A stretch of DNA of 64,000 bases, taken from positions 62,001 through 126,000 of the forward strand of contig VXLL01000014.1 of the NCBI GenBank assembly GCA_009841615.1. The letters are read 5' to 3'. Below the pieces are notes generated by a model. That model saw only the letters and a program-made list of their open reading frames with translations. It was not told the origin of the DNA and searched no databases. Both the position numbers and the translations under genes were made by a program. Positions 8,619 through 17,000 of this stretch are shown here, piece by piece. Source of the DNA: Gammaproteobacteria bacterium (GTDB lineage: Bacteria; Pseudomonadota; Gammaproteobacteria; Pseudomonadales; Azotimanducaceae). Each line of letters starts with the position of its first letter. The stretch's first letter is position 1.

Positions 8619-10538
8619 ATGCGCACTTTCCTTAAGCGCGGCGTAGTCGTCATGATCGGCCTGCTAATCGGACTCGGTAGCGTCGGTGGAGCACTCCTTT
8701 TGCTGCAAGATGATATGTCGAGCGTTCCAATCGCTAGTAACTCGACTACTCAAAAAGCTGAATCAGTTCCACTCGCGAATGTCTCAGAACGTGACGAGGC
8801 TAGTGAACGACCTCTGATGGTTACTGTGCCTTCCAGGATCGACGATATGACGTTTCCAAATCGGACCTTCGAACGCAAAGCAGGTATCCTATTCTGGATC
8901 GATACCCTCACTGACGATCAAGTGGTAAACTGGCTCGAGCAAACTACGGATAGGTCTCTGCATGTATCTTTTGTTAATCGAATCGAACTGCAAGCTGCAC
9001 TTTTGCAAAAGCTCTCTACAACAGCACCTGATCGCGCGCTCAACTTCGCGTTAAACAGAGACGCACCACAGCGCTTTTCGATGATCAGGTCGGTGTATGC
9101 AGCATGGGCTCGAAGCGACGTAAACAAAGCTATTGAAAGTGCAAAAACATTGAACGAACAAGATTCCTACCATGCGCTAGCGTCCATCTTTGACGCACGC
9201 ACTGATTTACAGTTAGAAAGACTACAGGACATTGCGGCTGAATTTGGATACGAACAATATGCGTTCGACAGGCACTTTAATAATCTAACCGAACACAAGA
9301 TTGAAAACCCTCGGGAAATTTGGTACGAGATAGTCAATTTAGCAAACCGAGCAAAGGTTCAAAACAGTACGGGAGCTCCTTTAGGTCGAGTCGCGATTGC
9401 TTGGATCGAGGAAAACGGTTTAGAGATCTTGGACGAAATACTGTCATCCATTTCAAACGAACCGAAATACTTTTCAATAATCTCGCAGATACTAGCAGAT
9501 ATTCCGACATCTCGACCAGAGGAATTATTTGATTACATAGTGAACAATCTAGGCGATCGAGCAGCCGAAGTGATTGACATCAGTGAAATTTCCGCCAAGT
9601 GGGCTGAACAAGACCCTAAAGGTATGTTATCAAAGGTACAAATCCTTCCCTCCAGTCGTTTTCGACAGAATCTGATGACGCGCGCAGTTTACAACTGGGC
9701 GAACGACAACCCACGAGAGATTCTCGAACAGCTGAAACAACTACCTCCCAGATTGCGTGACATTGCGAGCAGGCTTGCCATTCAAAAGTTTACAAATAGT
9801 TCACCGGCGGAAGCCGCTAAGTTTATCATGCAAGTTGCAGATGACGGTTTGCAGTCGCATCTTGCTCAAAGCTTTGCTCACGAGTGGGTCAAAGTTGACA
9901 GTAAAGCTGCTAAGGCATGGGCACAAAACTTACCCACAACCGATCCTATGCGTGCTTCATTTATAGGACCGCTAACTAGATCTTTGGTTCAAACAGATCC
10001 TCAGGGAGCATTTGAACTTGCACTTCAACAACCAATCGATGCAAGCGACGGAAGTCCGAACCAAGTAATTGGGCACGAAGTGTGGGTCTTGGATAGGATC
10101 GCAACTTACGATGTACAGCTTGCGCTTGAGTTGCTACCTCAGGTAAGAGAAGCTGGCAGCGCGCGTGCGTACACTAACTTAGGTAGTGCATTGATCCGTC
10201 AGGGAGACTCACAGCAAGCACTCAATCTTGCAACCCAATTGAAGGAAAGGGAGAAAGCCGAATTCTACCAAGGTATTGCAATGAGTTGGGCAAGGCACGA
10301 CCCAAAAGACCTTCTCGAAAATTTCGACGGATTTCCTACATCCACGAAGTCGAGAATTGCGACTGGATTGGTTCTGGCAAATGAAGTTCGTGGTAATTTT
10401 TCCACCAAAGAAATCGTACGCTTAAAAAAACACATCAACGAAAAGGACATGAAACTGCTCAATCAAATTAGAGAAATTGACATAAGTAGTCCATCGGAAG
10501 AAGACTTAGAAATTATCAACGAACTGTACTTATGGTAG
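8619..10538 (+). CDS. Membrane-anchored helical-repeat protein, array copy 3
   Basis: A 639-residue paralogue: signal anchor at about residues 8-29 (a Gly/Leu-rich helix), a polar linker, then the repeats WARSDVNKAIESA, WAEQDPKGMLSKV, WANDNPREILEQL, WVKVDSKAAKAWA and WARHDPKDLLENF. The C-terminal helix STKEIVRLKKHINEKD is present, extended by about 25 acidic residues not found in the other copies. Spacing to copy 4 is 113 bases, same strand. Function unknown; the shared architecture and tandem position indicate a common, probably envelope-associated, role. Confidence 0.85.
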   Translation: MRTFLKRGVVVMIGLLIGLGSVGGALLLLQDDMSSVPIASNSTTQKAESVPLANVSERDEASERPLMVTVPSRIDDMTFPNRTFERKAGILFWIDTLTDDQVVNWLEQTTDRSLHVSFVNRIELQAALLQKLSTTAPDRALNFALNRDAPQRFSMIRSVYAAWARSDVNKAIESAKTLNEQDSYHALASIFDARTDLQLERLQDIAAEFGYEQYAFDRHFNNLTEHKIENPREIWYEIVNLANRAKVQNSTGAPLGRVAIAWIEENGLEILDEILSSISNEPKYFSIISQILADIPTSRPEELFDYIVNNLGDRAAEVIDISEISAKWAEQDPKGMLSKVQILPSSRFRQNLMTRAVYNWANDNPREILEQLKQLPPRLRDIASRLAIQKFTNSSPAEAAKFIMQVADDGLQSHLAQSFAHEWVKVDSKAAKAWAQNLPTTDPMRASFIGPLTRSLVQTDPQGAFELALQQPIDASDGSPNQVIGHEVWVLDRIATYDVQLALELLPQVREAGSARAYTNLGSALIRQGDSQQALNLATQLKEREKAEFYQGIAMSWARHDPKDLLENFDGFPTSTKSRIATGLVLANEVRGNFSTKEIVRLKKHINEKDMKLLNQIREIDISSPSEEDLEIINELYLW

Positions 10539-10651
10539 TTGGTTTGCTCACTACAACTTTTAGCAATCGATGGCATTGATTGTGGAATCCCTCTAAGCGG
10601 TAGTTTTAGTATGTGTGTGCATTTTCGACAAATTGAAGGCGAGAGAATCGC

Positions 10652-12577
10652 ATGAACAGATCATTCCGTATTTACACACTTCTACTTACCTTAAGTATAG
10701 CACTAGGTGGCGGTGGAGTGTATTTATTACATGTCATTATTTCGAACAACACACCCAGTAAGTTTGCTTCGGCCACTACTAATCCCATCAACAATGCACA
10801 CGGTTCTGGTGACCGTTTTCAACTAAGCCTCGAAAACTATCTTAATTTACACGGCAACTATCCGTCATCTGTTTCTCTTACAGACCCGATCTTAAACGAA
10901 AACTCATTCAAACTCCGACTCGCGGTTTATTCCTTCGTGGCCGGTTTGTCCGATCAAGACCTGACGATCGAGTTACAAGCCATTACCGGTCGAACAAGGG
11001 GACTTTCGCATGCAGTTCGAGACATTCTTCAAACAGCTCTTGTGGAGAAGCTTGCGATCTTTAATCCGAAAGCTGCTGTCGAATATGTCATCGAACAAGG
11101 AAAAAACAGAATAGATAGCTCAGGTCTATCATACGGACAACTGGGGTCTTATACTGATGACGAAACGGTTTATTTGCCTGTTGTACAAAGTGTATTTGCG
11201 GAATGGGCATCGGTCGATCTAAACAGTGCCGTTGAGGGAGCAAAAACGCTGGAAGTCGACACCAAGAGTAATGCACTTTCAGGTATATTGGCAACGCAAG
11301 CCGGTCAGTCTGTAGCAACATATCGTCGAATAGCTCTAGAACTTGGAGATGGAAATAGAGGAATAGAACGTTACCTAATGTCGTTGGAAACGCAACCAAT
11401 TGAAGACATTCAAGCAACATGGCACGAGGTCGCGACACTGATCAATCCTGAACAGAAAATCGATTCTCGAACATTCGAGCACATCCTCCGCCATTGGTAC
11501 GATCAAGAAGGAATTGAAGTTCTCAAGGAAATTTACTCCAGTACTCTGGACGAAAATATTAAATTTGATACGATCCAACAACTGTTATTACTGGCTGCGG
11601 AGAGCAACCCCAAACAAACGTTTGAATATGTAGAAACGATTCTGAACGACGGTTTGAACTTCTCACATCTCTACACTGTCGCTAGTGCGTGGGCGACAAC
11701 CGATCCACTAGCTGCATACAAAGTCGTTAGTAATATAGAACAGATTGATCAGCGGGAAACACTGCAAGGAAGTGTTGTCTTGACGTGGGCGAGAACTAAA
11801 CCGCGCTACGTGTTAAGAAATTTGGCTAACTTTCCAACAAAGTTTCAGGATACCGCGAGGGTAGACGCGATTAGAACTATTGCGAAAACGTCCCCGAAAG
11901 AAGCCGCCGAGTTCGCATTACGACAAAGCGGCAGGATTTCGGGTTTCGACCTGCTTCCGACACAGGTTATGCGCGAGTGGGTCAAACAAGATGTAGAGAC
12001 TGCTGTAGAGTGGATATACAACGGACCGGTTAGTACGGAAAATCGTCGCAAGTGGGTTAACGCATTAGTTACCAATTTGGTTAACACAGACCCACGCCGC
12101 GCTTTCGATTTAGCAGTGAAACAACCACTACCGGAGTTCAGTAGTTTCATGGGTGAGGGAATTAACACGGGATTGGAAGAGGATATTATTCGTCGAATTG
12201 CTTATCAAGATCTTGAACTTGCAGTCGAGTTATTACCGCGAGTGCGCAAAGGTAGGACTCAGTCCAGTGCCTTTGCATCCGTCGGTGATCTCTTTATCGA
12301 CCGAGGCCATTCACAAAAGGCTCTAGATCTGGGGCTACGGCTACCCAACGAGGATCAAACACATTACTTTCTAGTAATCACACCTAACTGGGCGACAATC
12401 GATCCGGTTGGATTGGTAGAATCGATAAAAGATCTTCCCACTAAGGAGATTCGTTCGAGCGTTGCATCAGTGTTGTCAAATCGATGGTATCGTAAGAATT
12501 TCACTGACGACCAGCTTGATAAGCTTAAGCAATATCTCAGTGATGCGGATCGGGAAGCATTGGAACAACAGCAATGA
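10652..12577 (+). CDS. Membrane-anchored helical-repeat protein, array copy 4
   Basis: A 641-residue paralogue: signal anchor at about residues 7-30 (Gly-rich), linker, then repeats such as WASVDLNSAVEGA, WATTDPLAAYKVV, WARTKPRYVLRNL, WVKQDVETAVEWI and WATIDPVGLVESI, ending with FTDDQLDKLKQYLSDADRE. It is the closest relative of the truncated copy at 7762-8396. It is the last gene of the array; a dead IS110 element follows 260 bases downstream. Confidence 0.85.
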   Translation: MNRSFRIYTLLLTLSIALGGGGVYLLHVIISNNTPSKFASATTNPINNAHGSGDRFQLSLENYLNLHGNYPSSVSLTDPILNENSFKLRLAVYSFVAGLSDQDLTIELQAITGRTRGLSHAVRDILQTALVEKLAIFNPKAAVEYVIEQGKNRIDSSGLSYGQLGSYTDDETVYLPVVQSVFAEWASVDLNSAVEGAKTLEVDTKSNALSGILATQAGQSVATYRRIALELGDGNRGIERYLMSLETQPIEDIQATWHEVATLINPEQKIDSRTFEHILRHWYDQEGIEVLKEIYSSTLDENIKFDTIQQLLLLAAESNPKQTFEYVETILNDGLNFSHLYTVASAWATTDPLAAYKVVSNIEQIDQRETLQGSVVLTWARTKPRYVLRNLANFPTKFQDTARVDAIRTIAKTSPKEAAEFALRQSGRISGFDLLPTQVMREWVKQDVETAVEWIYNGPVSTENRRKWVNALVTNLVNTDPRRAFDLAVKQPLPEFSSFMGEGINTGLEEDIIRRIAYQDLELAVELLPRVRKGRTQSSAFASVGDLFIDRGHSQKALDLGLRLPNEDQTHYFLVITPNWATIDPVGLVESIKDLPTKEIRSSVASVLSNRWYRKNFTDDQLDKLKQYLSDADREALEQQQ

Positions 12578-12840
12578 TCAAATTGTGTTTAAGAACCTGT
12601 CCCCTGTACCATTTAGCGTAACCTGTCGAAAGAAGAGGAAATGCAATTCGGTGTGCGGCCGTGAGCTACCAGACTGTCCCCAATGACTTTCGATCACCCA
12701 TTAGGGAATTGTGCCACGGCAACGCACCATCGCAATGGAGACCCCGTAGATTGTTTGTTTCTGAGAACGCCGGTACAGGGAAACGTCAGCATTGCAATTA
12801 ACCGAATTGACTGTAAAGAGCACTACTTTGGAGTTCTACG

Positions 12841-13251
12841 TTGGAATTGCAATGGTATGTCGGTGTGGACAGGGAAAAAGCGGAGCATTCAGTCTGCTTT
12901 CTGAACACGACTGGAGTACATGTTGCCGAGCGGAAGACATCGCATACTGGCATTGGTTTTGCTGAGCTGACAACGAGGTTATCGGAACAGACGAATCAGG
13001 CAGAGGCCGCGAACATTGGCGTTGCCTTAGAAACTTCCAGCGGACCAGTGGTTGATTGATTGTTAGCACTGAGTTATGCTGTGTTCTGCATCAATGCGTA
13101 GCAAGCTGATAGCGTTCCGGATCGCTATTCACCACCAGGTGCGAAAAACAATCGGGTATACACATGGGTGTTGGCGAAGGTAGCGTTCTTAGAGCCACAA
13201 CAGTTACGGACCGTGGGAGCACCGGGTACCGAACCGATGGTGACGCAATGA
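12841..13251 (+). pseudogene. IS110-family transposase, decayed
   Basis: A single reading frame shows the N-terminal DEDD/RuvC-like domain of an IS110 transposase: WYVGVDREKAEHSVCFL (first catalytic Asp), then ETSSGPVVD, LLALSYAVFCINA, DRYSPPGAKNN and WVLAKVAFLEPQQLRTV. These match the family pattern (YVGIDxxKxxH, GPVVDALL, YAVFAINPKQ, SPAGAKDDRRDA, WVLADALRT), recalled from knowledge of the family. TGA at 13057-13059 and TAG at 13099-13101 interrupt it in frame, and TGA at 13249-13251 ends it. The second stop sits where the family has the Lys of PKQ, consistent with AAG to TAG. The C-terminal transposase domain is not recognisable downstream, so the element is dead. Confidence 0.85.
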
Positions 13252-14011
13252 ACTTTTTTTACGGCACTGCGGTAGTGTATGTATTGCAACAAAGGATCCT
13301 GCAGCCATCAGTACAGAGTTCTTAATACACGGTTGCCCGTCGATATCGTGTGAAATTTTACTTTGAACGCTCGCTCGCAAAATTTGTAAAGGAGTACGTA
13401 AAGCGCAAACTCACCCATATCCGACGTAAAGTCTATGCCATCAGTTGCGATCTTGTGCACGAACCCGATTTAGGAACCGCAAAACCAAAGTGTTCCCTTG
13501 TGTTCCATAGAAGAAACTGCTCCACTCGGTTATGTACCTTCGATAGAAATTGTTCGCCTTTGCACTCCTGAGTCGTTTCTAGCTCGAATTTAGCGATTCT
13601 TCGATGTACTAGGTGTCCTCTTTGTTAATTCGCCACACAGACATCCATGCTTCGCATGGAAGTAATACTTGATTCTGAGCCGCATCTTGACGAACAGGCA
13701 GTCTGATTGCTTCTTGTGTGTTGAACAGTGGTTCCTAGTGGTACCGACACAGTCTGTTCAGATACGATCATTTCAGCCTTGCCGGTACTCACGACAGTGG
13801 TTCGACCATAATCTAAAATTTAACCTAGCTCAGACCGAGACATCATCATATTTCGTCGCCTACGACCTCAAATATGCCGAATGGAAGTATTAATTCGGTT
13901 CGAGTTGTAAAGGGCAAGAAATAACCGACGGAGATTCCTCATTCTCTTCGAACTCACGCCCCAACGGTGTTTGGACACACTGCCAATTAAATCTGCGTTT
14001 CTATTTGAATC
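13252..14011. other. Non-coding stretch, probably decayed mobile DNA
   Basis: About 760 bases between the IS110 remnant and the metzincin gene. I see only short open frames with no family resemblance. The distal half of the IS110 transposase, if it was ever here, is not readable by eye. Confidence 0.5.
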
Positions 14012-17000
14012 TCATTCTGAAACTTCAGTTTGACTACGTTGACGGACAGTCACGTTCAGCAAATTAATCACGCCATCGACCTCCCGGTCCATTTGATCTA
14101 AATATTCGAGTTCAGCTGACGAAATCAAATATGTTTCACTTGGGTGGCGAGGTATTTTGATCGTAACTATCAAATCAGATTGTCCATCTCCGTCAAAATC
14201 ACCTGCCTCTGCAATATCAGTTTCAACGCGTGATTGGACTCTAGGATGCTGAAGAGCGTAGGAGTGCACAAGATCGGAGCTAAATAAATGAATCAATTTT
14301 CTGTCTTGACTATCGTCGAGATCGTCGAGGACTTCAAAGTTTTCGCGAGAAATAAGGTAGGTAATTGTCGAATCTCGGGATGATCCTTTAACACTGATCG
14401 CAATTGATCGACTGTCAGAACCTTTTGGTCCGTCGAAAGTAGCAACATTGCACCCTGTCCAATTACTCGGACAATCAATCTGCCAAGAATCGTCTCCGTC
14501 TTTAAGATCCGACACAATTACAACTCCATCCTGGTTGCCATCAGCGGAATCCAAATTGCTGAAATTCCTCGCAGAAAGCACGTCTACCCTTCCGTTCTGC
14601 ACCACAATCAAGTCGAGTATCGAATCTCGGTTAAGATCATCTACAACAACCTGTTGCCCCAAGTGTTGATCAGCACTCCCCCCAACAAATTTCCATGAAT
14701 TCGACAGAGAACTAACGGAACCCAAGTTCACATGACGATCTTCGGTGTTGTCTGCTCGATCACCGCTAGCCCAGTCTTTACTTCCAACTAAATACACCGC
14801 GCCTGAGTCCTGGATTTGGTGATCGTGTTCACGGGCACCGATGACTACATCGGCGAGGCCATCTGAATCAAAATCTCCTGAAGCAACACTACTGCCCGCC
14901 CAGTCTTGACCACTTTCTCCAGTAAACACCCAAACACGATGCTCTTCATCTAATCGCGAGAAATTTTCGGTGACACCTTCTAGCGAAATAACTCCATCTC
15001 GTGACGACTCGCGAGGATGATCGAGAACCGGTAGCGAGCTCGAAGACGCGATGAATACGCTGCCGGGTAAATTTGTCCACGCTGGATTGGGAGCACTGAT
15101 GCATATGTCTGGTCGTTCATCACCATCAACATCTTCTATATACGAAGCCGAAAATCCTATTTCAGCACCGTACCAAACACTTTCGAAGCGCCAAGAATTA
15201 CCTCTCCCAGGTATATCAATGAGAGCAACGATACCGTCATTTTTGTCATCGTTTTCGTCAGCTTTTTCGATGTCTGCGGGATATATCACATAGGCATCGC
15301 CCGCAAGATATCTAGACGTTGAAACGAAGAATGAATCCACCGGGTCGTCGGTTAGTTCTCCAACGCGCAGCATTCGCAGAATACCTTCGTCGCCTTCGGG
15401 AATCATAATCTTCCATGAATCCGAAAACGTTGGAATGAAGTGATCGCTAATCTTCCCGTCGCGATTTCCGTCGTTCGCATCCAAAGAAACGAGAACCGAA
15501 CTAGAAACCAAATACACAAAATTACGTTCATCAACTCCTTGCCCTGAAAGCAGCAAGTCAGTCTTGGTATCGTGATCGGTGTTGCCTGCACGACCCGCTT
15601 GAGCACCAACATCTGCCCCTAAGTTCCAAGGAAGGAAGGTCACCGAGCGTAAATCAACCCTCGTTCGGTCTTTCGGAAACTCGTCGTCTACATTAAGTAC
15701 CCCGTCATTGTCCAAATCCGGATCAGAATTATCACCCGTGCCATCCTCATCAAAGTCGCTCCATTCACTAGGGTCGTTTGGAAATGCATCATCGTCGTCA
15801 GCCACGCCGTCACCATCGGAATCTACAGATCTAGAAGCATCTAACGGAAACTGATCGTCCTCATCCGCGACAGCGTCTCCATCATCATCAGTGTCCTCAT
15901 TATTTCCAATCCCATCCCCATCAGTGTCAAGCCATTCATCCGGGTCGTCTGGAAAGGCGTCGGAATTGTCTCCAGTACCGTCTCCATCAGAATCCGTTGT
16001 TTCAGTAGAGTCTAAGGGAAAAGCATCGAGGTCGTCTTCTACCCCGTCATTATCGTCATCCACATCCTCATTGTTTCCTACGCCATCGTCATCCGTATCC
16101 ATCCATTCAGAAGAATCGTAAGGAAATGCGTCGTTTGAGTCCAATACGCCATCGCCGTCATCGTCTGAGTCTTGGTCATTGTTTACACCGTCATTGTCAG
16201 TGTCCAACGGAAACGTGTCGTCAACATCAATAATCCCATCGTTGTCGTCATCGTCATCAGCGTTATTTCCTACTCCGTCTTCGTCTGTGTCCAAATATTC
16301 TCGAGAATCCCTAGGAAATGCATCAAAATTGTCGCCGAACCCATCAGCATCAGAATCCTCCGACTCAGAATCGTCTAAATGAAAACGATCATTGATGTCA
16401 AATACGTAGTCATTGTCATCGTCGATGTCAGCAAAGTTCTTCAACCCATCGTTATCATGGTCTCCCCATAAATCTTCGATCAGTATTAAATTGCCGTTTT
16501 CGGAGGCGCGAGAATCCAATTCTGCTAAATCTTGAGAACTAAGTAAATATAGTACGCTAGTTGCTTTTGAGTCTCGACGATCTCCAGGGGCAGTCACTAG
16601 CAATTCGTCTCTTTCGTCATCGTCTGTTGTGGACATAAAACTCGCACCAGTCCCAAGCATTATGAGACTTCTATGACTCTGTAAATGTCGAATTTGACTT
16701 CTAATTCGAGATGCAAAAATGTACTCTCCACCGCGCGTAGTGGTACGCGCGAGCGACAAAATATTGCTCAATTCGAACTGAAACGTACCGGTCCATGAAT
16801 TCAAAAACGCATTAGAAATTACCACAGACTGACTATTGTTCGCAATATTTCCTGTTGCTCGAATAATAAAGAGCCAAAGAGAATTTCCAGTGCTAAAATT
16901 CCGCGAGCGTATCAGAATATTTCCATCTGTGACGCCATCTGCTGTGTCCAGAGTGTTCAGATCTTGAGACGCTACAAAGAAGAGATCGAGATACTCTCCC

